Shown one piece after another: positions 1 through 8,447 of a stretch of DNA of 64,000 bases (position 1 is the first letter of the stretch; each line of letters starts with the position of its first letter). The notes beneath the pieces were generated by a model. That model was not told where the DNA came from, searched no databases, and saw nothing but the letters and a program-made list of their open reading frames with translations. Position numbers and translations under genes: made by a program. The DNA lies in NCBI GenBank assembly GCA_035294145.1, contig DATGLL010000142.1, positions 1-64,000 on the forward strand, given 5' to 3'. The DNA comes from CADDZO01 sp035294145 (GTDB lineage Bacteria; Chloroflexota; Dormibacteria; Dormibacterales; Dormibacteraceae).

Positions 1-147
1 GAGGGCAACCACGTCGAGCTCTCCGCCGAGATGGAGCGCTTCTACGACGACCGAGCCGAGTATCGGCCCCGCATTTGGGCGGTCGACCCCCGCACCGTCA
101 ACCTCTGGGGTCCGGTGGCCGAGCTGCGGCGGAACGTGTCCGCCTGA
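1..147 (+). CDS. 3' end of a truncated unidentified protein gene
   Basis: The window opens inside a reading frame that runs 48 codons to a TGA at 145-147. The visible tail is rich in charged and aromatic residues and ends ...PVAELRRNVSA. The composition and the absence of any other frame support real coding. The RPRIWAVDPRTVN stretch loosely resembles the end of pyridoxamine-phosphate-oxidase-like (flavin or F420 binding) proteins, but this is weak and I do not assign a function. The next gene starts 270 bp downstream with its own Shine-Dalgarno sequence, so the two are probably separate transcripts. Confidence 0.5.
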   Translation, partial: EGNHVELSAEMERFYDDRAEYRPRIWAVDPRTVNLWGPVAELRRNVSA

Positions 148-317
148 ACGACGTCCGGAGGTCGCGACACCCTGGTGGGATCCGCTGGACCAAGCCTGGC
201 CGTCGCGGCCGGCTGGCCCGACAAGAGGCGGAGACCGCCCGCCGCCGGACGGCGATGAGGGGATCGACCTCGACGTACGCCTGAGGCCGGCCATCGTCTT
301 GACCCGGCTGAGCCCGT

Positions 318-330
318 CGCGTCAGACGCG
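318..330. promoter_or_regulatory. 13-bp perfect palindrome, possible operator
   Basis: The sequence CGCGTCAGACGCG is a perfect dyad of two 6-bp arms around one A. It lies about 22 bp upstream of a possible -10 element (TACCAT, 352-357) for the gene at 418. The position fits a repressor or activator site, but no regulator is identified. Confidence 0.3.
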
Positions 331-417
331 CACAGCTGCGTCATCGAGTGCTACCATCGGCGACACTCGTCCGCAGAGCATGGAAGTGATCGGGAAGCGG
401 GAAAGGAGAGGGACAGC

Positions 418-1212
418 ATGCCCAGGCAGGTCAACGGTCAGTGGATCTCCGACGACGGCCGGTGGCGATGGGATGGGCAAGCCTGGCAGCCCATCGAGGG
501 CAGGCCCCAGCCATCGAGCGGCCCATCGCCGTCGCCGCCCCGTAGGCGGATCTCGGCAGGGTCAGTGCTTGGCTCCCTCCTCGTCGTCGCGATCGCGATC
601 ACCATCGCCACCCAGATCGGATGGTTGGTGGCGATCGCAGGCGCGGTCCTCGTCATCATCACCCTCGGCCGGTCCAACCTCCGGAGGTGGTCGGGCTGGC
701 GACGATTGCCTGGGCTGTCCGGCTCTCAGCCCGCGGTGGCCTTCGCCGCCGTGCTGGCCTTGTACACCGTCGTGGCCCCGGTGACGATCTGGGGCATCGC
801 CCAGGCGGCGAGCCACCCCAACGCCCCCCAGGTCAGCCACACCGCCGTGTCAACCCGGAACGGCAGCTCCCCCACCCCCGTCCCATCCACGACGCCCACC
901 GTGGCGACCACGCCAACCCCCACCCCGGCCTCCCCGCCGCCGACTCCGACGCCCACGCCCCTTCCTGCGACACCGCCGCCCCCACCTCCCGCGTCCACCC
1001 CGGTACCCGCCGCGCCACCGCCTCCCGCGCCCGCAATGCCTGCCCAGCCCGCCACCACCTCGGCCAGCTGCCACCCGCTCAGCAACTCGGGAAGGTGCTA
1101 CATGCCGGGCGAGTTCTGCCGCGCCTCCGATTACAACACCACCGGGGTGGCCGCCAACGGAGAGCCCATCGAATGCGTGAACAACAACGGCTGGCGGTGG
1201 GAGCCGTACTGA
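418..1212 (+). CDS. DUF2510-like membrane protein with Cys-rich C-terminal domain
   Basis: The product has 264 residues, with an AAGGAGA Shine-Dalgarno just upstream of the ATG. The N-terminus (about residues 8-24, W..DDGRWRWDGQAW) resembles the short aromatic DUF2510-type motif of actinobacterial membrane proteins. Hydrophobic segments follow at about 45-82 and 105-130. A Pro/Thr-rich linker (about 145-210) leads to a compact C-terminal domain with four cysteines and the ending NNNGWRWEPY, probably disulfide-bonded outside the cell. The role is unknown; the layout suggests a cell-surface or envelope-sensing protein. Low-complexity codons in the linker create many spurious overlapping frames. 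Confidence 0.75.
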   Translation: MPRQVNGQWISDDGRWRWDGQAWQPIEGRPQPSSGPSPSPPRRRISAGSVLGSLLVVAIAITIATQIGWLVAIAGAVLVIITLGRSNLRRWSGWRRLPGLSGSQPAVAFAAVLALYTVVAPVTIWGIAQAASHPNAPQVSHTAVSTRNGSSPTPVPSTTPTVATTPTPTPASPPPTPTPTPLPATPPPPPPASTPVPAAPPPPAPAMPAQPATTSASCHPLSNSGRCYMPGEFCRASDYNTTGVAANGEPIECVNNNGWRWEPY

Positions 1213-1361
1213 TGCGAGCGTCGGAGGACGATCCCTGCCGAGGCGACCCATGAGCAGGACCGAGGCAGGGGGTGACCAGCCACGGGCGCCGGCCGGCCAT
1301 CACCCCGGCCGCGCTCGCCTCGACCCGAGGATCCCCGTCGTCGCTGGCCGGCGCCCCGCGC

Positions 1362-2324
1362 CTAGACCGCCGCCTTCGCCTCGCGCATGTGGCGGGCCGA
1401 GCCGCTGAAGCGCACGGCCGTGATCTCGGCCATGATCCCGAGCGCGGTCTCCTCGGCCCCTCGGCCACCCAGGTCGAGCCCGATCGGCCCGTGGACGCGG
1501 AGGATCTGCTGCTGGGTGAAGCCCTCCTCCCGCAGGGCGTCGAAGCGGTTCTGGTTGGTCCTGCGGGAGCCGATGGCGCCGATGTAGCCGGCGTCGGTGG
1601 AGAGGGCGGTTCGTAGAGCAGGCATGTCGAACTTGGGATCGTGGGTGAGGACCACGATCGCGGTCGAGCGGTCGATGGTCATGCCCTTCAACGCCTCGTC
1701 CGGCCACGCGACCAGGATCTCATCCGCCTCCGGGAATCGCTCCCTGGTGGCGAACTTCGCCCGAGCGTCGACCACCGTCACCCGGTATCCCATCACCTTG
1801 GCCAGCCGGTGCAAGGGGATGGCGATGTGGATGGCCCCGATCACGACCAGGTGAGGCGGTCGGCCGAACGGCTCCTCGAACCAGCGGCCCTCGCGTCGGG
1901 GCAGCTCGAAGTCGGGCGAGCGCTCGACCACCTCCGCCTCTCCGGTCTCGAGGTCGGTGCGGAGCAGGAACGGCCGCTCCTGAGCGAGCAGGTCCGCGGC
2001 TCGGTCGTGCGCCTCCCCGGCCGGCTGCACGAAGACCTCGATGTGACCTCCGCAGGCCAGCCCGACCTCGAAGGCCACGTCGTCGGCCACGCCGTACTCG
2101 ACCAAGCGGGGACGGTTCGTCTTCAGCACCTCCTGCGCCACCTCGAAGACCGCCCCCTCGATGCACCCGTTGGACACCGAGCCTGCCATTCGGCCGGAGT
2201 CGCTCACCAACATCCGGGAGCCGAGCGGCCTCGGGCTCGAGCCCCATGTCTCCACCACCGCGGCCAGGGCCACCCGCTCGCCCTCAGCCCGCCAGGCGCG
2301 ATACTCCTGGAGCACGTCTCTCAT
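1362..2324 (-). CDS. XdhC/CoxI-family molybdenum-hydroxylase maturation factor
   Basis: This 320-residue protein belongs to the XdhC/CoxI family, which loads or sulfurates the molybdenum cofactor of xanthine-dehydrogenase-type enzymes. The N-terminal XdhC domain has the GCIEG motif (residues 53-57). The C-terminal Rossmann domain starts near residue 180 (LVVIGAIHIAIPL) and ends in the typical IGSRRTNQNRF and GLDLGGR motifs. The ATG at 2324 is chosen because AGGAGGTGA precedes it; the frame is open further upstream, but that part lies in coxE. It is the last gene of the minus-strand cox operon, 7 nt after coxE, so it most likely matures the CoxL encoded here. Confidence 0.9.
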   Translation of the reverse strand: MRDVLQEYRAWRAEGERVALAAVVETWGSSPRPLGSRMLVSDSGRMAGSVSNGCIEGAVFEVAQEVLKTNRPRLVEYGVADDVAFEVGLACGGHIEVFVQPAGEAHDRAADLLAQERPFLLRTDLETGEAEVVERSPDFELPRREGRWFEEPFGRPPHLVVIGAIHIAIPLHRLAKVMGYRVTVVDARAKFATRERFPEADEILVAWPDEALKGMTIDRSTAIVVLTHDPKFDMPALRTALSTDAGYIGAIGSRRTNQNRFDALREEGFTQQQILRVHGPIGLDLGGRGAEETALGIMAEITAVRFSGSARHMREAKAAV

Positions 2325-2331
2325 CCCTGGT

Positions 2332-3498
2332 TCACCTCCTCGTCGGCGCCCTCCGGTCCAGGTTGGCCAAAAGTCGGCCGAGGTCGTCCAGCGCCTCCAC
2401 GTTGTGCGCGGCCAGGAAGTCGTCGGTATGGGGCAGAGCAGCCTGCATGCCACGGGTGATCGGCTGGTAGCCCTCCGAGCCGAGCAGAGGGTTCAGCCAG
2501 ATCAGGCGGTGGGCCATACGGCGCAGCCGGGCCAGCTCCGTGGAGAGGAGCTCGGGATCACCCCGGTCCCAGCCATCGCTGATGACAATGACGACCGCCC
2601 CGTGGCCCAGCACCCGACGGGCCCAGCGCCGGTTGAACTCGGCCAGCGCCTGGCCGATCCTGGTGCCTCCACTGAAGTCGTGGACCTTCTTCCCCACCTC
2701 GTCCAGGGCCTGGTCGATGTCGCGCCGGCGCAGCATGCGCGTGATCCGGGTGAGCCGGGTGGAGAAGACGAAGGTCTCCACCTGCTCACGACGAGCCACG
2801 GCATGGGCGAAGATCAGGAGGAGGCGCGTGTAGTGCTCCATGGAGCCGCTGACGTCGCAGAGCAGCACCAGCGGACGGCGCCGCAGGCGGGGCCGGCGAT
2901 GCAGGAGACGCACCAGCTCCCCACTGGAGCGGATCGACTGCCGGACCGTGCGCCGCAGGTCGACTTGGCCTCGTCGTGCCGGCCGTAGGCGGCGCGTGCG
3001 ACGCTCTGCCACCCGCCAGGGCGCCTGCTGGAGCAACCGCTTCACCTGCTCCGCCTCCTCCCAGGTGAGATCTTCGAAGTCCTTTTGGCGGAGCAGCTCC
3101 TCAGGGGTATAGCCGAAGCTGCTGGCGGGGACCCCGTCCTGCTCCGATTCCCGTGGGAGCTGGGCCTGGTTCATCCCCAGCGCTTGCAGCCAGGCCCGAG
3201 CGCGCTCGGGAGAGAGCGGCAGGGAACGCGTGCGGCCCGGCAACGCCCCTGCCCGGACACGGGGGTCGGGCGGGGTCCAGAAGATATCGAAGGCGGCCTC
3301 GAAGATGGGCAGCTCCCCCCGACGGCTGACGAAGCAGGCACGGAGGGCATCGCGGAAGGCGGCCCGATCGCGGATGTCGAGCAGGCTCAGGGCCTGGGTG
3401 GCGGTGGCCAGTCGCCCCGGGCCGGCGTCGAGCCCAGCATCATGCAAGAGACGTGCGAACGCCGCGAGGCGGGGCAGGAGGTCCGGTTCGCTCGCCAC
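2332..3498 (-). CDS. coxE: CoxE-like VWA-domain protein
   Basis: The product has 388 residues with a C-terminal von Willebrand A domain. The MIDAS motif DVSGSM is at about residues 215-220, and a second metal-site segment (VIVISDGWDRGD) lies further on. The N-terminal half is the CoxE/DUF58-like helical region. CoxE works with the MoxR-type ATPase CoxD in inserting or activating the Mo/Cu centre of aerobic CO dehydrogenase and related enzymes. The GTG at 3498 is preferred for its GGAG six bases upstream; a TTG at 3510 is also in frame. It lies between coxD (27 nt gap with the chosen start) and the XdhC gene, in the order known for cox clusters. Confidence 0.9.
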   Translation of the reverse strand: MASEPDLLPRLAAFARLLHDAGLDAGPGRLATATQALSLLDIRDRAAFRDALRACFVSRRGELPIFEAAFDIFWTPPDPRVRAGALPGRTRSLPLSPERARAWLQALGMNQAQLPRESEQDGVPASSFGYTPEELLRQKDFEDLTWEEAEQVKRLLQQAPWRVAERRTRRLRPARRGQVDLRRTVRQSIRSSGELVRLLHRRPRLRRRPLVLLCDVSGSMEHYTRLLLIFAHAVARREQVETFVFSTRLTRITRMLRRRDIDQALDEVGKKVHDFSGGTRIGQALAEFNRRWARRVLGHGAVVIVISDGWDRGDPELLSTELARLRRMAHRLIWLNPLLGSEGYQPITRGMQAALPHTDDFLAAHNVEALDDLGRLLANLDRRAPTRR

Positions 3499-3525
3499 AA
3501 CCGACTCCAAGCCTACGACCGGCCG

Positions 3526-4419
3526 TCAGGCCCCGGCCTGGGCCCGCTCGACCAGTTCCGGCACCGCCCGCCGCGCCCGCTCCAGGTCCTCCTGATACTT
3601 GAGCGCCGCGCCCAGGGTGGCGTCCACCAGCGCGGCGTCGATCTTGGTCGCCCCCAAGGCTGCCAGCGACCTTGCCCAGTCGAGCGTCTCGGCCACCCCG
3701 GGGACCTTGTAGAGGTCCAAGTCGCGCAGCCCGTGGACCAAGGCCGTGACCTCGCGGGCAAGCTGCTCACTCGCCTCCGGAGCCCGGGCCCGCACGATCG
3801 CCACCTCCTTCTCCAGGGTGGGATAGTCGATCCAATGGTAGAGACAGCGACGTTTGAGGGCGTCGTGGACCTCACGGGTTCGGTTGGAGGTGATGACCAC
3901 GAAGGGCACCTGCCGAGCCCGGATCGTCCCTAGCTCGGGGATCGTGATCTGGAAGTCGCTCAGCAGCTCGAGGAGGAAGGCCTCGAACTCCTCGTCCGAG
4001 CGATCGATCTCGTCGATCAACAGCACGGGCGGGACCTGGTCATCGTTGTCGATGGCGTCGAGGAGCGGCCGGCGAAGCAGGAACTCGCGGCTGAAGATCT
4101 CCCGCTCGGCCTGGTGACGGTCGTCGCCCTCGTGGAGGAGCCGGATGTGGAGCAACTGTCGAGGATAGTTCCACTCGTAGACCGCGTGGGCCACGTCGAT
4201 GCCCTCGTAGCACTGGAGCCGGATCAGCCGGGCGCCGAGGACCTCGGCCATGACCTTTGCTGCCTCGGTCTTCCCAACCCCTGCCTCTCCCTCGATGAGC
4301 AGGGGCTTGCCGAGCTTGAGCGCCAGGAAGATGGCGGTGGCCAGCGGCCGATCGCTGATGTAGCGATGCTCGCCCAGGCGAGCGATGACCGCCTCGATGC
4401 TGGTGGGAACGTTGGACAA
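3526..4419 (-). CDS. coxD: CoxD-like MoxR-family AAA+ ATPase
   Basis: This 297-residue AAA+ ATPase has Walker A GEAGVGKT (44-51), Walker B LLIDEIDR (133-140) and a sensor-1 region containing TSNRTREV. MoxR-family ATPases pair with VWA proteins as chaperones; CoxD partially unfolds apo-CoxL so that the metal centre can mature. The start is a TTG at 4419 without a convincing ribosome-binding site, so the exact N-terminus is uncertain. It follows coxM after about 88 bp containing a strong hairpin, and precedes coxE. Confidence 0.9.
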   Translation of the reverse strand: MSNVPTSIEAVIARLGEHRYISDRPLATAIFLALKLGKPLLIEGEAGVGKTEAAKVMAEVLGARLIRLQCYEGIDVAHAVYEWNYPRQLLHIRLLHEGDDRHQAEREIFSREFLLRRPLLDAIDNDDQVPPVLLIDEIDRSDEEFEAFLLELLSDFQITIPELGTIRARQVPFVVITSNRTREVHDALKRRCLYHWIDYPTLEKEVAIVRARAPEASEQLAREVTALVHGLRDLDLYKVPGVAETLDWARSLAALGATKIDAALVDATLGAALKYQEDLERARRAVPELVERAQAGA

Positions 4420-4470
4420 CTCGATGGTAAGGGTACCCCCTCATCGGCCCGGAGTCGGGGCCGGGGCAAA

Positions 4471-4498
4471 GGGAGGCCCGGCTGAGGTCGGGCCTCCC
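4471..4498 (-). terminator. Hairpin between coxM and coxD
   Basis: A perfect 10-bp stem (GGGAGGCCCG / CGGGCCTCCC) encloses an 8-nt loop in the 88-bp gap between coxM and coxD. No clear U-tract follows on the minus strand. It may be an attenuator or an RNA-processing site that lowers expression of the chaperone genes relative to coxSLM. Confidence 0.5.
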
Positions 4499-4507
4499 TC
4501 GCCAGGG

Positions 4508-5317
4508 CTACTGGGCCTGGAGGATGGCCCGCTTTGTGAGCACGCGGGCCAGGTGCTTCTTGTACTCCGGCGAGGCCCTCAGGTCACCGCTGGGCTCGAG
4601 GCCATCGGAGGCGTGCTCGGCCGCCTCCTCGGGTGACGCTCCTTGGGCCAGCGCCTGCTCCACGGCGTGGCAGCGCACGGCCGTGGGCCCACAGTTGGTC
4701 AGGCCGACCCGCCAGCTGCCGTCGTCCATGCGCTGGGCACCGGCGGCGACGATGGCCCAGTCGAAGAGGCGCCGGCGGAACTTGACATACCGATGGGGGC
4801 CCCTGGCCACCGGGAACACCACCTCGCAGACGATCTCGTCGGGCTCAAGCGGAGTCGTGAAGAGGCCCTGGAAGAAGTCCCGGGCGGCGAAGCGTCGACG
4901 GTCGGTGACCACCTCGGCGTCCAGCATGACGGCGATGGTCGGGTAGTCGCCGGCCGAGTCGGCGTGGGCGATCACCCCACCGATGGTGCCCAGGTTTCGC
5001 ACCTGGTTGTCCCCGACCTCGTCGGCGACCTCGGCCAGGAGGGGCAGGTTTTCCCGGATGGTCTGGTTCCGTTGGATCTCAACGTGGCGGGTTAAGGCCC
5101 CGATGCGCAAGCGTCCGTTCTCGAGCACGACGTAGTCCAGCTCGCGCACCCCGTTGATGTCCACCAGGGCCGAGGGCTGGGCCAGGCGCAGGCGCATGAG
5201 GGGGATCAGGCTGTGACCACCGGCCAGGACCTTGGCGTCCTCGCCGTACCGTCGCAGCAGCTCGCCCGCCTCCTGGACGGTCGTGGCGCGAGCGTACTCG
5301 AACGCAGCAGGGATCAT
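4508..5317 (-). CDS. coxM: Cox-type molybdenum hydroxylase, FAD-binding medium subunit
   Basis: The 269-residue medium subunit carries the FAD and passes electrons from the [2Fe-2S] small subunit to the acceptor. The FAD-binding motifs of the CoxM family are present: AGGHSLIP (32-39) and TIGGVIAHADSAGDYP (111-126). A C-terminal CO-deh-flavoprotein domain follows. The start is the ATG at 5317, which overlaps the coxL TGA (ATGA) and has AGGAGG upstream; the same frame stays open further into coxL but has no sense there. It is translated together with coxL. Confidence 0.93.
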   Translation of the reverse strand: MIPAAFEYARATTVQEAGELLRRYGEDAKVLAGGHSLIPLMRLRLAQPSALVDINGVRELDYVVLENGRLRIGALTRHVEIQRNQTIRENLPLLAEVADEVGDNQVRNLGTIGGVIAHADSAGDYPTIAVMLDAEVVTDRRRFAARDFFQGLFTTPLEPDEIVCEVVFPVARGPHRYVKFRRRLFDWAIVAAGAQRMDDGSWRVGLTNCGPTAVRCHAVEQALAQGASPEEAAEHASDGLEPSGDLRASPEYKKHLARVLTKRAILQAQ

Positions 5318-7650
5318 GCCTTGGCCTCCTGCATCAACTTCCAGATCCGGTCCGGGCTGGCCGGCATGTCCACGTGCGCGATGCCGAGCGGGGCCAGGGC
5401 ATCGCAGATGGCGTTGATGACCGCCGCGCTGGCGGCGATCGTCCCCGCCTCGCCGATCCCCTTCACCCCCAGCTCGTTGGTGGGCGACGGGGTGACGGTC
5501 CGGTCCAGCGTCATGGGCGGCATCTCGTTCGCCGTCGGCACCGCGTAGTCGAGCATGGTCCCCGTCCTCAGGGTGCCGTCCTCGGCGTACACCACCTCCT
5601 CGTAGAGCGCCTGGGCGATGCCCTGGGCGACCCCTCCGTGGATCTGCCCCTCCACGATCATGGGGTTGATCACGTTGCCGCAATCGTCCACGGCCACGTA
5701 GCGCAGGATCTTCACGTCTCCGGTCTCCCGGTCGACCTCGACCATGCAGACGTGAGCACCGAACGGCCACACGAAGTTGGAGGGATCGTAGTACGCCACC
5801 GCCTCCAGGCCGAGCTCCATCCCCTCCGGCAGCCCCGCCCCGTAGGCCGCGAAGGCGATCTCCTGAATCGACTTGCGCCGCTCAGGGCTGCCCTTGACGT
5901 AGAAGTGGCCCTGGTCGAAGACCACGTCCTCCTCGGCCGCCTCCAAAACGTGGGCGGCGATCCTCCTCGCCTTGTCGCGCACCCGCTTGGCCGCGGTCAG
6001 GAGCGCCATGCCCCCGACCGCCAGCGAGCGGCTGCCATAGGTGCCGTACCCGAACGAGGGACCCTCGGCGGTGTCCCCGTGCCGGATCTCGACCTGATCG
6101 TAGGGGATGCCCAGGGTGTCGGCCACGATCTGGGCGAAGGTGGTGTCATGACCCTGGCCGTGGGAGTGGGTGCCCACGTAGCAGGTCACCGAGCCGGTCG
6201 GGAAGACCCGAACCTGGGCCGACTCGGTCAGCGCCATGCCACCGGTGGCCGGGGCGGTGGCGGCGCTGGGGCCGAAGCCGCAGATCTCGATCCAGGTCGA
6301 GAGCCCGACACCCAGCAGCCGACCCTGGGCTCGGCCCGCCTCCTGCTCGCGCCGGAACTGCTCGTAGCCGGCGATCTGCAGGGCTTTGTCCAGCGCCCCG
6401 GCGTAGTTGCCGGAGTCGTAGACCAGGCCGAACGGGTTGGTGTGCGGGAACTCGGTGATGAAGTTCTTGCGCCGGACCTCGGCCGGGTCCATCCCAATCT
6501 CCCGGGCGAAGCGGTCGACCATCCGCTCGACCAGGTGGGTGGCCTCCGGCCGCCCCGCGCCCCGGTAGGGGTCCGTGGGCACCTTGTTGGTGAGCACCCC
6601 GACGGTGCGGGACGCCACCTGCTTCCACACATAGGCGCCGGGCAGCAGACAGGCGCAGGCCTGGAAGGCGCCGAAGGTGCCGACGTAGGCGCCGATGTCC
6701 AGGTACTGCGTGATCCTGAGGCCGAGCAGCTTGCCGTCACGGTTGCCGGCGATGGCCACGTCGTAGTACTGCCCTCGACCGTGGGTGGCGTTCTGAAGGT
6801 TCTCGGTCCGGCTCTCGGTCCACTTGACGGGCCGGCCCAGCAGCTTGGCCGCCGCCGGGACCAGGTAGTCCTCGGGGTAGGGGCTGATCTTGCTGCCGAA
6901 GCCCCCGCCGACGTCGGGGGCGATGACCCGGAAGCGGCTCTCGGGGATGCCCAGGGCACCGCCCACGAAAAGCCGGATGAAGTGAGGGCTCTGGCTGGAC
7001 ATCCAGACCGTCATGGTCTCGTCCCCGGGGTGCCACTCGGCCAGGATGGCCCGTGGCTCCATGGGGGTGGGGGCCAACCGCTGCTGGTAGATGCGCTGCT
7101 CGACCACCACCTCCGCCTCGGCGAAGGCGGCGTCGGCGTCCGGGCTGAAGGTGAGGTCCCAGCCGATGTTGTCCGGCCCCCCCTCGTGGACGGTGGGGCT
7201 TCCCGGCTGCATCGCCCGCTCGATGTCCATCACCGCGGGCAGCGGCTCCCAGTCGACCTGGACCAGCTGGGCCGCGTCGGCGGCCTGGTAGCGGTCCTCG
7301 GCGATCACGACCGCCACCGGCTCGCCCTGGAAGCAGGCCTCGCGCTCCACGATCGGGAAGCGCTCGGGGGCCTGCTTCTTCTCGGGCACGAAGGCCGGGG
7401 CGACCGGCATGACGCCGGCGATGACCGGCTTGAAGTCCGTCGCCGTGAGCACGGCCACCACGCCGGGGGCCTGGCGGGCGGCGGAGACGTCGATGGAGCG
7501 GATGCGGGCGTGCGCGTAGGGGCTCCGCACCACCGCCATGTGGGCGGTGTGGGGCCGCACGAAGTCGTCCGTGTAGCGTCCCTGGCCTCGCACCAGACGG
7601 GGGTCCTCCCGTCGATGGATGCGAGCGCCGACCATGGTGGTGATCGCCAT
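5314..7650 (-). CDS. coxL: Cox-type molybdenum hydroxylase, large catalytic subunit (form II-like)
   Basis: The 778-residue product is a full-length xanthine-oxidase-family large subunit. It has the aldehyde-oxidase a/b domain at the N-terminus, GGGFGSK (about 250) and the C-terminal GIGEAGT, whose Glu734 matches the catalytic glutamate. The active-site loop reads PYRGAGR at residues 361-367. Form I CO dehydrogenases have AYRCSFR here, with the cysteine that binds copper; form II/BMS enzymes have AYRGAGR. The cysteine is absent, so this is a form-II-like enzyme and CO oxidation cannot be assumed; an organic N-heterocycle or aldehyde substrate is as likely. It starts 3 nt after coxS and overlaps coxM. 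Confidence 0.92.
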   Translation of the reverse strand: MAITTMVGARIHRREDPRLVRGQGRYTDDFVRPHTAHMAVVRSPYAHARIRSIDVSAARQAPGVVAVLTATDFKPVIAGVMPVAPAFVPEKKQAPERFPIVEREACFQGEPVAVVIAEDRYQAADAAQLVQVDWEPLPAVMDIERAMQPGSPTVHEGGPDNIGWDLTFSPDADAAFAEAEVVVEQRIYQQRLAPTPMEPRAILAEWHPGDETMTVWMSSQSPHFIRLFVGGALGIPESRFRVIAPDVGGGFGSKISPYPEDYLVPAAAKLLGRPVKWTESRTENLQNATHGRGQYYDVAIAGNRDGKLLGLRITQYLDIGAYVGTFGAFQACACLLPGAYVWKQVASRTVGVLTNKVPTDPYRGAGRPEATHLVERMVDRFAREIGMDPAEVRRKNFITEFPHTNPFGLVYDSGNYAGALDKALQIAGYEQFRREQEAGRAQGRLLGVGLSTWIEICGFGPSAATAPATGGMALTESAQVRVFPTGSVTCYVGTHSHGQGHDTTFAQIVADTLGIPYDQVEIRHGDTAEGPSFGYGTYGSRSLAVGGMALLTAAKRVRDKARRIAAHVLEAAEEDVVFDQGHFYVKGSPERRKSIQEIAFAAYGAGLPEGMELGLEAVAYYDPSNFVWPFGAHVCMVEVDRETGDVKILRYVAVDDCGNVINPMIVEGQIHGGVAQGIAQALYEEVVYAEDGTLRTGTMLDYAVPTANEMPPMTLDRTVTPSPTNELGVKGIGEAGTIAASAAVINAICDALAPLGIAHVDMPASPDRIWKLMQEAKA

Positions 7651-7653
7651 GTC

Positions 7654-8154
7654 CTACTCTCCAGCCGCCCCGACAGCGGTCGCTCCCGCCATCTTGCGGG
7701 CGGCGCTCTGGACCGCCTTGACGATGTTCACGTACCCGGTGCAGCGGCAGAGGTTGCCCTCCAGGCCCTTGCGGATCTCCTCCTCGGTCGGGTTCGGGTT
7801 CTGATCGAGGAGGTAGGCCGCGGCCATGATGAAGCCAGGCGTGCAGTAGCCGCATTGCAGCCCGTGCTCGTCCCAGAAGGCCTGCTGGATGGGGTGCAGG
7901 GTCCCATCCGGGGCGGCCAGGCCCTCGATGGTCCGGATCTCGTGGCCGTCGGCCTGGACCGCGAACATGGTGCAAGACTTGATGGCCTTGCCGTCGAGCA
8001 GGACCGTGCAGGCCCCGCACTGGCTCGTGTCGCACCCGATGTGCGTCCCGGTCAGGCCCGCCACGTCTCGGATGTAGTGGACCAGCAGGAGCCTTGGCTC
8101 GACCTCGTCCTCCCGCTGCTTGCCGTTGATGACGACGGAGACCCTGTGCTTCAT
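7654..8154 (-). CDS. coxS: Cox-type molybdenum hydroxylase, [2Fe-2S] small subunit
   Basis: The 166-residue small subunit has all eight iron-sulfur cysteines. Cys41, 46, 49 and 61 form the plant-ferredoxin-type cluster, and Cys101, 104, 136 and 138 the cluster next to the molybdopterin. The ATG at 8154 has GGAGG upstream and gives the usual family length; a start at 8202 would add an unrelated tail. It is the first gene of the operon coxS-L-M-D-E-xdhC and transfers electrons from molybdenum to FAD. Confidence 0.95.
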   Translation of the reverse strand: MKHRVSVVINGKQREDEVEPRLLLVHYIRDVAGLTGTHIGCDTSQCGACTVLLDGKAIKSCTMFAVQADGHEIRTIEGLAAPDGTLHPIQQAFWDEHGLQCGYCTPGFIMAAAYLLDQNPNPTEEEIRKGLEGNLCRCTGYVNIVKAVQSAARKMAGATAVGAAGE

Positions 8155-8249
8155 GCAGCTCCTCCAGGATTCAAGACCGCCGAGAGATGACCGGCAGGGC
8201 ACGTTGCCGTGTCGGAGCCGGAGACAACATCACCCGTGACATCACCTTA

Positions 8250-8281
8250 GAAGTCCCACCGCTCACTGGGAAGTCCCACCG
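8250..8281. repeat. Two 12-bp direct repeats, 20-bp period, upstream of coxS
   Basis: GAAGTCCCACCG occurs at 8250-8261 and again at 8270-8281. The 20-bp spacing places both copies on about the same face of the helix. They lie 96-127 bp before the coxS start, in the divergent region shared with the amidase gene, which is a typical layout for tandem regulator sites. Confidence 0.5.
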
Positions 8282-8305
8282 TCCGCTGTCACGTAGCGCG
8301 CCGTC

Positions 8306-8313
8306 AGTATATT
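8306..8313. promoter_or_regulatory. Possible overlapping divergent -10 elements
   Basis: The AT-rich patch AGTATATT reads TATACT on the minus strand (towards coxS) and TATATT on the plus strand (towards the amidase). In this GC-rich region it is the best -10 candidate for both directions. No matching -35 is obvious. Confidence 0.3.
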
Positions 8314-8447
8314 CAGGAGCTGGTGACACTGGCCCGTTCTGAACTGCTGACGGAGCCGGCCGGGCGGTCTGCCCGGGGGCGGCGGCCGCCGACGGCCGGC
8401 AGCCACACGCCATCGCCGGAGGCCGAGTCCCGTCCGAGGGCTGGACG

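Noticed and set aside
840..1060. Pro/Thr-rich tract resembling a repeat array or CRISPR
   Set aside because: It is coding low complexity (PTPTP-type linker), with irregular units and no spacer structure.
5374..8190. A 938-codon plus-strand open frame
   Set aside because: It lies antisense to coxM/coxL/coxS, which have clear family motifs. Its His/Asp/Gly-rich composition is the usual mirror of a GC-rich gene.
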